Positions 57,055 to 64,000 of a stretch of 64,000 nucleotides of DNA are shown here, in pieces; position 1 is the first letter of the stretch; each line of letters opens with the position of its first letter. Under the pieces are notes generated by a model. It made no database searches. It saw nothing but the letters and a program-made list of their open reading frames with translations, and was not told the origin of the DNA. The stretch is from Clostridium saccharoperbutylacetonicum N1-4(HMT) (GTDB taxonomy: Bacteria; Bacillota; Clostridia; Clostridiales; Clostridiaceae). The position numbers and the translations under genes were made by a program. The stretch spans positions 738,501 through 802,500 of the forward strand of contig NC_020291.1 in assembly GCF_000340885.1 (NCBI RefSeq). The letters are read 5' to 3'.

Positions 57055-58422
57055 ATGATTTTAAGAACAACCCTTTTTGGAAATGTATATAATTTTAAAG
57101 ATATAAAGGAAGTTCTTGCAAAAGCAAATGAAGAAAAATCAGGGGATAGACTAGCTGGAATTATAGCTGAGTCAACAGCAGAAAGGGTTGCAGCTAAAGT
57201 AGTTCTTTCGGAGCTTACTATTGGGGATTTAAGAAATAATCCAGTTGTAGATTATGACATAGATGAAGTTACTAGGGTTATCCAAGATGGGGTTAATGAA
57301 GAAATATATAATGGGATTAGGGGTATGACTATAGGAGATTTTAGGGAATTTCTTCTTAGTTCAAGTGGTGATGAAATAAAAGCTATAAGGGATGGATTAA
57401 CTTCAGAAGTTATTGCAGGAGTAACTAAACTTATGAGTAATATGGATCTTATATGTGCATCAAAAAAGCTTGTTAATATAGCAACTTGTAATACTACAAT
57501 TGGAAAGCTTGGAACACTTTCAGCAAGGCTTCAGCCAAATCATCCAACTGATAATATTGAGGGAATAATGGCATCGGTTATGGAAGGAATAAGCTATGGT
57601 GTAGGAGATGCATTAATAGGTCTTAATCCAGCAGTTGATACTATTGATAGTGTTTCTAGGATTTTAAAAGCTTTTAGAGAATTTATGGAGAAGTTTAAAA
57701 TACCAACACAGAATTGTGTGTTAGCTCATGTAACAACTCAAATGGAAGCTTTAAAAAAAGGAGCTCCTATGGATGTCATGTTTCAAAGTATAGCAGGCTC
57801 TGAAATTTCAAATAGAGGCTTTGGTATAGATGTGAAGCTTATAGATGAAGCATATGCTATGATGAAGGAATTAAAAGCTTCAAAGGGAGAAAATTTCATG
57901 TATTTTGAAACTGGTCAAGGCTCGGAGCTATCTTCAGATGGTCATAATGGAGCAGACCAGCTTACAATGGAAGCTAGATGTTATGGGTTTGCTAAAAAAT
58001 ATAATCCATTTTTGGTTAATACAGTTGTGGGATTTATAGGACCTGAATATCTTTATGATGGAGCACAGGTTATAAGGGCAGGTCTTGAAGATCATTTTAT
58101 GGGTAAATTAACGGGACTTTCTATGGGGGTTGATGTTTGTTATACAAATCATATGAAGGCAGATCAAAATGATTTAGAGAATTTGGCAATATTACTTGCG
58201 CAAGCCAACTGTAATTATTTCATGGGAATACCAGGTGGTGACGATGTAATGCTAATGTATCAGTCTTCAAGTTATCATGATATTGCAACTTTAAGAGAGG
58301 TAACTAATAAAAGACCAATAAAAGAATTTGAAACTAGACTTGAAGAGCTTGGAATAATGAAAAATGGAATATTGACAAGCAGGGCGGGAGATCCATCAAT
58401 ATTTCTAAATATGGGAGTGTAA
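57055..58422 (+). CDS. eutB: Ethanolamine ammonia-lyase large subunit EutB
   Basis: EutB is the catalytic, adenosylcobalamin-dependent subunit that converts ethanolamine to acetaldehyde and ammonia. The 455-residue protein is full length with typical stretches (LKTTLFG-like start, GIIAESTAERVAAKVVL, ETGQGSELSSDGHNGADQLT, MGVDVCYTNHMKADQND). The ATG follows a run of nine G plus TGGG. The gene ends in NMGV followed by TAA; its last 17 bp recur 79 bp downstream, before eutC. Confidence 0.97.
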   Translation: MILRTTLFGNVYNFKDIKEVLAKANEEKSGDRLAGIIAESTAERVAAKVVLSELTIGDLRNNPVVDYDIDEVTRVIQDGVNEEIYNGIRGMTIGDFREFLLSSSGDEIKAIRDGLTSEVIAGVTKLMSNMDLICASKKLVNIATCNTTIGKLGTLSARLQPNHPTDNIEGIMASVMEGISYGVGDALIGLNPAVDTIDSVSRILKAFREFMEKFKIPTQNCVLAHVTTQMEALKKGAPMDVMFQSIAGSEISNRGFGIDVKLIDEAYAMMKELKASKGENFMYFETGQGSELSSDGHNGADQLTMEARCYGFAKKYNPFLVNTVVGFIGPEYLYDGAQVIRAGLEDHFMGKLTGLSMGVDVCYTNHMKADQNDLENLAILLAQANCNYFMGIPGGDDVMLMYQSSSYHDIATLREVTNKRPIKEFETRLEELGIMKNGILTSRAGDPSIFLNMGV

Positions 58423-58501
58423 AAAATAAGAAAAATCAAAGGGTTACTGTCCTAGTTAGATAAAAAACTTTGACAGTAATTTTTTAAATATGGGAGTGTA
58501 A
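58406..58501 (+). repeat. 17-bp direct duplication flanking a terminator-like insert between eutB and eutC
   Basis: TAAATATGGGAGTGTAA occurs at 58406-58422 (the eutB 3' end) and again at 58485-58501 (the eutC ribosome binding site). The 62 bp between hold arms TTACTGTC (58444-58451) and GACAGTAA (58472-58479) followed by T6, a terminator-like hairpin. Confidence 0.85.
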
Positions 58502-58504
58502 CTT

Positions 58505-59275
58505 ATGGAAAAGGATATGTTAGAAGATATATCTGCTGTTGATTTAAGTACTAAAATTTCAGTAGATAATCCAATAGATTATAAAGGGTTAATGATTTTA
58601 AAACAGTCAACTTCAGCAAGAATTTGCATCGGAAGAGCTGGCTCAAGATATAAAACAAGGGATTATTTACGACTTAGAGCTGATCATGCAGTTGCAATGG
58701 ATGCAGTTTGGTCTCATGTGGACGAAAAAGTGGTTGAGGAGTTAGGCTTTTATAAGGTTCAAACTTTAGTAAAAGATAAAGAAGAATATATAACAAGACC
58801 AGATCTTGGCAGAGGTTTTTCAGAAGAAATCTTAAAGGCTATAAAAGAAAAATGTATAAATGATGTAGATGTACAAATTATAGCTGGAGATGGATTAAGT
58901 TCACCTGCAATAACTGCAAATATAAAAGAAATTTATCCAATGATAGTGGAGGGAGCAGAGGCTAAAGGATATAAAATAGGAACACCTATTTTTGTTAAAT
59001 ATGCAAGGGTTGCTACTATGGATAAAATAAGTGAAGCATTAAATGCAAAAGTAACTTTAATACTAATAGGTGAAAGACCAGGTCTTGCTACAGGAGAAAG
59101 CATGAGTTGTTATATGGCATATGAAGCAAGTACTAAAAAGCCAGAATCACAAAGAACTGTAATATCAAATATACACAAAAATGGAATGCCACCAGTAGAA
59201 GCTGGAGCACAAATTGTTCAATTAATTGAGACTTTATTAGTGGAAAAAAAGAGTGGGACAGACCTCAAATTATAG
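58505..59275 (+). CDS. eutC: Ethanolamine ammonia-lyase small subunit EutC
   Basis: This 256-residue protein has the EutC core STSARICIGRAGSRYKTRDY, RADHAVAMDAVWSHV, IAGDGLSSPAI, LIGERPGLATGESMSCYMAY and an HKNGMPPVEAGAQI tail. It binds cobalamin with EutB. The binding site GGGAGTGTAA is the duplicated copy of the eutB end. Confidence 0.97.
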   Translation: MEKDMLEDISAVDLSTKISVDNPIDYKGLMILKQSTSARICIGRAGSRYKTRDYLRLRADHAVAMDAVWSHVDEKVVEELGFYKVQTLVKDKEEYITRPDLGRGFSEEILKAIKEKCINDVDVQIIAGDGLSSPAITANIKEIYPMIVEGAEAKGYKIGTPIFVKYARVATMDKISEALNAKVTLILIGERPGLATGESMSCYMAYEASTKKPESQRTVISNIHKNGMPPVEAGAQIVQLIETLLVEKKSGTDLKL

Positions 59276-59354
59276 ATATTAAATTACCCAAATGCGGCAT
59301 GAAGAAAACAAATTAATATTTAAAGCATTTCAAAGGAAATTAACACTTCTTGAT

Positions 59355-59381
59355 CATTGAGCATTGAGCATTGAGCATTGC
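59355..59381 (+). repeat. Tandem CATTGAG repeat
   Basis: The unit CATTGAG is present in about 3.5 head-to-tail copies in the 240-bp gap between eutC and ridA. No other feature is seen in this gap. Confidence 0.75.
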
Positions 59382-59514
59382 ACTATACGGATTAAGAAAA
59401 AATTGTATATGAAATGATAAGGTGATACAATTGAATAAATTAAAATAATTAGAAGTTAAGGCATCAATATAGTATAAATAACAAGGATGTCGCAGATTTG
59501 GGGAGGAATAAAAA

Positions 59515-59889
59515 ATGTTAAAAGTAACAAAAACAGATAAGGCTCCAGCAGCTATTGGACCATATTCTCAAGCAGTGAGTTTTGGAGATTTATTATTTAC
59601 ATCAGGGCAAATAGCTTTAGATCCTGTAACAGGAGAAGTGGTAGGAACAACTATAGAAGAGCAGACAGAACAAGTTATGAAGAATCTTTCTGCAATATTA
59701 GAAGCTAATAATATTGATTTTAACAATGTAATAAAGACTACATGCTTTATTGCTGATATGGGGGATTTTGCAAAATTCAATGAAGTATATGCTAAATACT
59801 TTGTGAGTAAACCAGCGCGATCATGTGTTGCTGTAAAAGAGCTTCCTAAATCAGTTTTATGTGAAGTTGAAGTAATAGCCTATAAATAA
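59515..59889 (+). CDS. ridA: Enamine/imine deaminase RidA
   Basis: This 124-residue protein of the RidA/YjgF family has GPYSQAVSFGDLLFTSGQIA, the active-site arginine in KPARSCVAVKELP and C-terminal VEVIAY. It hydrolyses reactive imines to ketones and ammonia. GGGGAGG precedes ATG. Its position behind eutBC, which release ammonia and an aldehyde, suggests protection from imines formed there (inference). Confidence 0.95.
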   Translation: MLKVTKTDKAPAAIGPYSQAVSFGDLLFTSGQIALDPVTGEVVGTTIEEQTEQVMKNLSAILEANNIDFNNVIKTTCFIADMGDFAKFNEVYAKYFVSKPARSCVAVKELPKSVLCEVEVIAYK

Positions 59890-59959
59890 AAAATTACTAA
59901 GAATGCAATTACTAATCCATAGATTATAGAAGTTTAAGTAGTAGCATATAAATAGAAAA

Positions 59960-60016
59960 CAAATTGTCCACAAGATTTGCTTTATTTAAAGTAAATCTGT
60001 GGACAATTTGTTTATT
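59960..60016. terminator. Bidirectional terminator
   Basis: ACAAATTGTCCACAAGATTT pairs with AAATCTGTGGACAATTTGT (one mismatch), with T-rich sequence beyond it and A-rich before it. It separates ridA from the convergent nitronate monooxygenase gene. Confidence 0.85.
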
Positions 60017-60021
60017 TTATG

Positions 60022-61089
60022 TTAAGCATTTTTTAATTCAGATACTAACTCATCCATAAGTTCTTGAACTGTTGTGATTTTAGTGATTTTACTTGCATTT
60101 TCACCACAGAATATAAGACCTTCGTCTATATTACCATTTACAGCATTTATTAAAGCTTTGCTTATGCAGTAAGGAGTGGTAGCAGGATTACAAGGTGTTA
60201 AACAATTATAACAACGAGTTACTTTTTCACCAGTAGCATGAACTTTTTTTACAAAAGGATTGCTAATAGCTCTTCCTGGCATTCCTACAGGGCTTTTTAC
60301 TATTTGTATATCTTCTTTGGAACAATTAATATAAGCATTCTTGAACTCATCAGATGCATCGCACTCTTCAGTAGCTACAAATCTTGTTGCCATTTGAACA
60401 CCATTTGCGCCTAATTTTAAATATTTAGCAATATCATATCCATCAAAAACGCCTCCAGCAACAACTACAGGAATTTCCTTATTGTATTTTTCAGCATATT
60501 TTTTTGTTTCACTTATTATGTCAACAACAGATTGATCGAAGTCTACACTGTCATTTTCTAGTTCTTCAACTTTAAAACCTAAATGACCACCAGCTTTTGG
60601 TCCTTCAATAACAACAAGGTCTGGTGCAACATTATCATGCTTATCCCACAATTTTAATATTACTTTTGCAGCCTTTAAAGAAGAAACAATTGGTGCAATT
60701 TTTACAGAAGATCCCTTAACTATTTTAGGTAGCATTGTAGGAAGTCCAGCACCAGATATTATTAAATCAACACCAGCTTCTATTGCAGCTCTTATATGTT
60801 CTTCATAGTTGTTAGTTGCAACCATAGCATTAATTCCTATTATTCCATTAACAGCTTTAGATTTTGCTAATTCAATATGCTTTTTTAAAGCTTTTAAATT
60901 TGCTTCTAAAGTGTTCTTTTCAAAATCATCTTCTTTATATCCAAGTTGTGCGGCAGAAATTATTCCAATACCACCAGCCTTTGCAACAGCAGCAGCTAAA
61001 TTAGAAGCTGAAACACCAACACCCATACCTCCTTGGATAATAGGAATAGGAGCAACTAAATTTCCAATTTTAAGAGAATTAAAATTCAT
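60022..61089 (-). CDS. Nitronate monooxygenase / FabK-like FMN enzyme
   Basis: This 355-residue FMN barrel has IIQGGMGVGVSASNLAAAVA (near 18-37), GHLGF, VVVAGGVFDGYDIAKYLKLG and GVQMATRFVAT. It also has a cysteine group CYNCLTPCNP with C319-like tail residues. Such proteins are annotated as 2-nitropropane dioxygenase or as enoyl-ACP reductase II (FabK). A FabT-like palindrome in its promoter favours a link to fatty-acid synthesis, but the C-terminal cysteine group is closer to the nitronate monooxygenase-like group. The activity remains open. Confidence 0.85.
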   Translation of the reverse strand: MNFNSLKIGNLVAPIPIIQGGMGVGVSASNLAAAVAKAGGIGIISAAQLGYKEDDFEKNTLEANLKALKKHIELAKSKAVNGIIGINAMVATNNYEEHIRAAIEAGVDLIISGAGLPTMLPKIVKGSSVKIAPIVSSLKAAKVILKLWDKHDNVAPDLVVIEGPKAGGHLGFKVEELENDSVDFDQSVVDIISETKKYAEKYNKEIPVVVAGGVFDGYDIAKYLKLGANGVQMATRFVATEECDASDEFKNAYINCSKEDIQIVKSPVGMPGRAISNPFVKKVHATGEKVTRCYNCLTPCNPATTPYCISKALINAVNGNIDEGLIFCGENASKITKITTVQELMDELVSELKNA

Positions 61090-61126
61090 TTCACATATAT
61101 CCTTTCACAAGAAAATTCGATAATAA

Positions 61127-61185
61127 AATACTTTGACTATCAAAGTATTATACTATATTATAGAATAACCTGACTACTTAGACAA
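61127..61185 (-). promoter_or_regulatory. Promoter with FabT/FapR-like palindromic operator
   Basis: On the minus strand TTGTCT (61185-61180), 17 bp and TATAAT (61162-61157) form the promoter. Just downstream, AATACTTTGA CTA TCAAAGTATT (61127-61149) is a perfect palindrome containing TTTGAYTATCAAA, which resembles the site of the fatty-acid regulator FabT. The rest of the gap up to the tRNA at 61436 is AT-rich with no gene; TTGACA near 61394 and a weak -10 may drive the tRNA. Confidence 0.72.
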
Positions 61186-61435
61186 GAAATATTTAAAAAT
61201 ACTTTGTATAATGTTATATAAAAATATGCTGTTTGTATAAGTTTTGGTAAGAGCTTTAATATTCATATTATATTGTATAAGCTTGTGTTAATTACTATGA
61301 TTTAATATAATTAGCGAAACTTATGATAATTCAGTAGTTATAACTGAATTTATGGAAGAAGAGTATAATATAGAAATTTAATGTTATAAATCCTTGACAT
61401 AATATATTGTTCTATGATAAGATACTAAATGTCTT

Positions 61436-61510
61436 AGGGGTATGGCTCAACGGTAGAGTAGTGGTCTCCAAAACCATTGGTTGTGGGTTCAAATCCTACT
61501 GCCCCTGCCA
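61436..61510 (+). tRNA. trnW: tRNA-Trp (anticodon CCA), second copy
   Basis: Differs from the copy at 53234 only in the outer T-stem pair (G...C in place of C...G), a compensated change. The encoded CCA end and all stems are intact. Confidence 0.96.
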
Positions 61511-61515
61511 CAAAG

Positions 61516-61547
61516 GTCGTAGTACGTTGTATTACGGCTTTTTTTTA
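61516..61547 (+). terminator. Terminator after tRNA-Trp copy 2
   Basis: GTCGTAGTAC with GTATTACGGC, followed by T8. Confidence 0.78.
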
Positions 61548-61911
61548 TTTTAGGAGATAATTTAGCAACAGGATTCAGTTATGCATTTCTATGAATTATC
61601 AAAACTTCCGAACCAACAATAGAAGAAATAAAAGAGACTTTGGAATAAAATTAAATTATAAAATGTTTGAGGTATCCAAAATAAATTTGTTATGGAATTG
61701 ATAATGTTGTTGATTATTTTGTGGATAAGAATCTTGAGGCTGTGAATAATTTTAATCTTGAATAATTAATAACATAAATTAAAAATCTTAGAAATATTCA
61801 ATTTTGAGTATTCTAAGATTTTTTTGAAATTTAAAGTGTGCTTTTTTATTGAATAGAAAAATATGTAATTATATAATTAGAAGTAGTAAACAAATTAGAA
61901 GGAGGCACCAT
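61548..61911. other. Gene-free stretch with decayed coding fragments and a terminator
   Basis: Short stretches read like remnants, for example IDNVVDYFVDKNLEAVNNFN ending in a stop near 61767, but no full gene is present. An intrinsic terminator lies at 61782-61828 (AATCTTAGAA...TTCTAAGATT followed by T6). Confidence 0.5.
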
Positions 61912-61982
61912 ATGTCTTTTTAGATATATTCAAATCAGGGGTCTCAAAAGTAGAATTTGAAGATTTAAAAAACAAGGAATAA
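61912..61982 (+). pseudogene. Frameshifted small gene with intact ribosome binding site
   Basis: AGAAGGAGG at 61898-61906 and ATG 61912 make a good start, but the frame ends at once: MSF then TAG. One extra T in the T-tract would give MSFLDIFKSGVSKVEFEDLK plus NKE before a stop at 61982. I do not recognise the peptide. Loss of one T is the simplest reading. Confidence 0.45.
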
Positions 61983-62045
61983 AATTTAAGGAATTATAAA
62001 GAAGAAAAATATAAAGAAACTTATTAAATTATAAGGAGACAAAAA

Positions 62046-62504
62046 ATGAGCAGGTGTGAAAAGGCTATTGTGACAGTTTTATGTATGGTTTATGATGGTA
62101 ATAAAATACTACTTCAGGATAGAGTGAAAAAAGATTGGCGTGGACTAACGTTTCCAGGTGGACATGTAGAGAAAGAAGAATCTTTTGTTCAAGCAGTTAT
62201 TCGTGAAATATATGAAGAAACTGGATTAACGATAAGTGAGCCTAAATTATGCGGAGTAAAGCAATTTCAGACAGATGAGGATGAAAGATATATTGTATTG
62301 TTGTTTAAAACTAATAAATTTGAAGGAACTTTAGTTTCTTCTGATGAAGGAGAAATGATATGGGTTGATAGGAACTCATTAAACAATTGTAAGTTAGTGG
62401 ATGATTTTATGGATTTAATAAAAGTTTTTGATTCAGATAACTATAATGAATTTATGTATGAACGCAATAAATCAGGTGAAGATTGGTTAATTAGATTGTA
62501 TTAA
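62046..62504 (+). CDS. Nudix hydrolase (MutT/8-oxo-dGTPase-like)
   Basis: This 152-residue Nudix protein has the box GGHVEKEESFVQAVIREIYE then ETGL (near residues 39-62). It resembles the 8-oxo-dGTP diphosphatases common in clostridia, which have a C-terminal extension (residues ~110-152). AAGGAGAC precedes ATG. The substrate is not certain. Confidence 0.88.
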   Translation: MSRCEKAIVTVLCMVYDGNKILLQDRVKKDWRGLTFPGGHVEKEESFVQAVIREIYEETGLTISEPKLCGVKQFQTDEDERYIVLLFKTNKFEGTLVSSDEGEMIWVDRNSLNNCKLVDDFMDLIKVFDSDNYNEFMYERNKSGEDWLIRLY

Positions 62505-62610
62505 TTTTTAGATTGGAGAGAAGTTTATGAAAAATAGTTGATAAACAATATTTAGAACAGTTAAAAATATGGTTTTAAACTATTGCGAATAAAGAAGGAG
62601 AAGATTTTAA

Positions 62611-63108
62611 ATGGTTGTTCGTAAGGCTAAATTAGAAGATGCCAATAATTTATTAAGCATGTTGTTGGCTTTAGATAAAGAAACTAAATATATGTTGTTA
62701 GAACCTGATGAAAGAAATAATGATGTTAGTAGAGTGGAAGGAATGATACAGCAGAGTATTAATGGAGGTAATCTTTTATTAGTTTCAGGGGAAGGTAATA
62801 ATATAGTAGGGTTTCTTTCTGCCCAAAGAGGTATTTTAAAAAGAATTAATCACACAGCATATATTGTTGTGGGGATTCGTGAGTTTCAACGTGGAAAAGG
62901 AATTGGAAGCAAATTTTTCTCTGAATTGGATCTGTGGGCAAAAGAAAATTCAATTATAAGACTTGAATTGACAGTAATGTGTCCTAATATAGTTGCAAAA
63001 CATTTATACGAAAAGAATGGATTTGAGGTAGAAGGTATAAAAAAGAAGTCTATGCTGGTTGATGGTGAATATGTGGATGAATTTTATATGGCAAAGTTGT
63101 ATTTATAA
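62611..63108 (+). CDS. GNAT-family N-acetyltransferase
   Basis: This 165-residue protein has the acetyl-CoA loop VVGIREFQRGKGIGSKFFSE (near 86-105) and the C-terminal HLYEKNGFEVEGIKKKSM typical of RimJ/RimL- or PhnO-like GNATs. It is monocistronic, with GAAGGAG before ATG. The substrate is unknown. Confidence 0.88.
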   Translation: MVVRKAKLEDANNLLSMLLALDKETKYMLLEPDERNNDVSRVEGMIQQSINGGNLLLVSGEGNNIVGFLSAQRGILKRINHTAYIVVGIREFQRGKGIGSKFFSELDLWAKENSIIRLELTVMCPNIVAKHLYEKNGFEVEGIKKKSMLVDGEYVDEFYMAKLYL

Positions 63109-63147
63109 TCCATTGTAAAATTTTATTATAATTTTTGTATGTTAATA

Positions 63148-63176
63148 TTGACACTACATAAGTAATAACATATAAT
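63148..63176 (+). promoter_or_regulatory. Promoter of the tRNA cluster
   Basis: TTGACA, a 17-bp spacer and TATAAT, a consensus sigma-A promoter 77 bp before tRNA-His. Confidence 0.85.
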
Positions 63177-63252
63177 AAACAAGCAAATGGTTTTATTTTT
63201 AGTTAATTAATCCTTTTATTGTATAAGGATTAAGAAGTTAAATAATCATTAT

Positions 63253-63329
63253 GGTGAACGTAGTTCAGTTGGTAGAGCGCCAGTTTGTGGCACTGGTTGT
63301 CGTGGGTTCGAGTCCCATCGTTCACCCCA
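63253..63329 (+). tRNA. trnH: tRNA-His (anticodon GTG)
   Basis: Acceptor GTGAACG/CGTTCAC with the extra G-1 opposite C73, anticodon loop TTGTGGC and encoded CCA. Confidence 0.96.
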
Positions 63330-63332
63330 TAC

Positions 63333-63407
63333 TGGGATGTCGCCAAGTGGTAAGGCCATGGATTCTGACTCCATCATTCGTAGGTTCGAATCCTACCATC
63401 TCAGCCA
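63333..63407 (+). tRNA. trnQ: tRNA-Gln (anticodon CTG)
   Basis: TGGGATG/CATCTCA acceptor, anticodon stem ATGGA/TCCAT around loop TTCTGAC, so the anticodon is CTG; encoded CCA. It reads CAG, a rare codon in AT-rich genomes that the TTG isoacceptor can also read. Confidence 0.94.
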
Positions 63408-63415
63408 TTATATAC

Positions 63416-63491
63416 GGTTCACTAGCTCAGTCGGTAGAGCACATGACTTTTAATCATGGTGTCCCGGGTTCGATTCCCGGGTGAGCCACCA
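63416..63491 (+). tRNA. trnK: tRNA-Lys (anticodon TTT)
   Basis: GGTTCAC/GTGAGCC acceptor, anticodon loop CTTTTAA and encoded CCA end. Confidence 0.95.
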
Positions 63492-63499
63492 ATTATTTA

Positions 63500-63549
63500 G
63501 CCTAAAGTAGAAAAAGATATTTAAGCATATCTCTACTTTAGGCTTTTTT
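63500..63549 (+). terminator. Terminator of the tRNA cluster
   Basis: GCCTAAAGTAGA and CTCTACTTTAGGC with an inner GATAT/ATATC stem, followed by T6. The next ~300 bp hold nothing I can support. Confidence 0.9.
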
Positions 63550-63876
63550 GCGTATAAAAATATAAAACTTTTGGATTTTAAAAGATTAAAATATAGATTT
63601 CTTTATTAGGTATTCGTTAATTTGTTCGGACGAAGCATTATTTTCAGGTACTATTATACATAATAAATATTAAAGGAATATAGACATAGATGCAGTCTAT
63701 ACTTTATTCATAAGGATATTATTTCGTAAATTTTCTAAATATGAATATAAAAACAAAGTCAACTATGTCTAGCGTATCAATATGAATATATTGAAGAGAA
63801 ATAAAGCATTATTGTGTAATATGAGTATATATGTGAATTTCTGCTCAAATTAATAGTATTGAGGTGAATAAAATGA

Positions 63877-63970
63877 TGTTAAGATAAAACACGTCGCTGA
63901 GATGCGTAAACAACTTAAAACAAATTGATTGATGAAAGTTACAAAGATAACTTAAAAGAAATTGAAAAAA
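63877..63970 (+). pseudogene. Short frameshifted coding remnant
   Basis: IKHVAEMRKQLKTN ends in TGA and, in the next frame, LIDESYKDNLKEIEKSC continues as if one protein had been split. I cannot name the family. Nothing else of the gene is present. Confidence 0.35.
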
Positions 63971-63974
63971 GTTG

Positions 63975-64000
63975 TTGACAGAGCATTCGAGTGATGATAT
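63975..64000 (+). promoter_or_regulatory. Strong promoter cut by the window end
   Basis: TTGACA at 63975-63980, exactly 17 bp, then TAT at the last three bases. It probably completes as a consensus -10 and may drive a further tRNA, rRNA or gene to the right. Confidence 0.5.

Noticed and set aside
53844..59889. Ethanolamine microcompartment locus
   Set aside because: No shell protein or EutE/EutD-type sequence is present among the reading frames.
63251..63484. 77-codon open reading frame on the plus strand
   Set aside because: It runs straight through the tRNA-His, tRNA-Gln and tRNA-Lys genes and has no ribosome binding site.

Overview
The window looks like the chromosome of a solventogenic-type Clostridium (sensu stricto, Clostridium beijerinckii/saccharoperbutylacetonicum-like). 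It is very AT-rich with strong purine-rich ribosome binding sites. It carries a clostridial-order Rnf operon (CDGEAB), rubredoxin, bacteriohemerythrin, flavodoxin-like proteins, B12-dependent ethanolamine ammonia-lyase and no respiratory chain. The species assignment is inference; the anaerobic Firmicute lifestyle follows from the genes.

Layout. 0-13.2 kb: a partial AraC-type regulator divergent from a dhuD-dhuI pair (unsaturated uronate isomerisation/reduction); a TetR-controlled, visibly more GC-rich cluster (old-yellow-enzyme-type Fe-S flavoprotein, ACMSD-like decarboxylase/hydrolase, SDR) that looks acquired; decayed IS630- and IS200/IS605-type transposase fragments; an RseC-like gene and the complete rnfCDGEAB operon. 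13.8-30.7 kb: a sigma-54 activator followed by a textbook -24/-12 promoter and a 13-gene run. The run encodes a MoeA-like protein, a Desulfovibrio gigas MOP-type aldehyde oxidoreductase, a fused flavin/Fe-S/CCG-domain electron-transfer protein, a small zinc-ribbon-like redox protein, methyltransferase (TrsM-type), C-GCAxxG-C-C protein, radical SAM protein (TrsS-type), XdhC, NTP-transferase/HD fusion, histidine phosphatase, PaaK-like CoA ligase, MoaA and a MOSC protein. This is the most interesting system here: it appears to be a dedicated, experimentally poorly defined production and maturation pathway for one molybdenum hydroxylase.

31-50 kb: two chemoreceptors, a flavodoxin-like pair and an ABC efflux pump, each with TetR regulators and visible paired operators; an ABC-class ATPase, a DUF2935 protein and a bacteriohemerythrin; a LicT-type antiterminator and beta-glucoside PTS with two RAT/terminator switches; an FMN riboswitch in front of ribU; rubredoxin. 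50-64 kb: tsaE-tsaB-rimI; an orphan ZnuA-like protein lacking the expected metal-binding histidines; a compact ethanolamine operon (eutA, permease, eutB, eutC, ridA) without microcompartment genes; a nitronate monooxygenase/FabK-like enzyme under a FabT-like palindrome; Nudix and GNAT genes; two tRNA-Trp genes and a His-Gln-Lys tRNA cluster.

Three copies of a ~308-bp, terminal-inverted-repeat element that can fold into one long hairpin lie at 439, 13178 and 30677; the last two are directly repeated and bracket the molybdoenzyme island. Short AACTGTAAACTG-type repeats sit just upstream of ribosome binding sites in the molybdoenzyme and ethanolamine operons. No CRISPR array, prophage or intact insertion sequence was seen.
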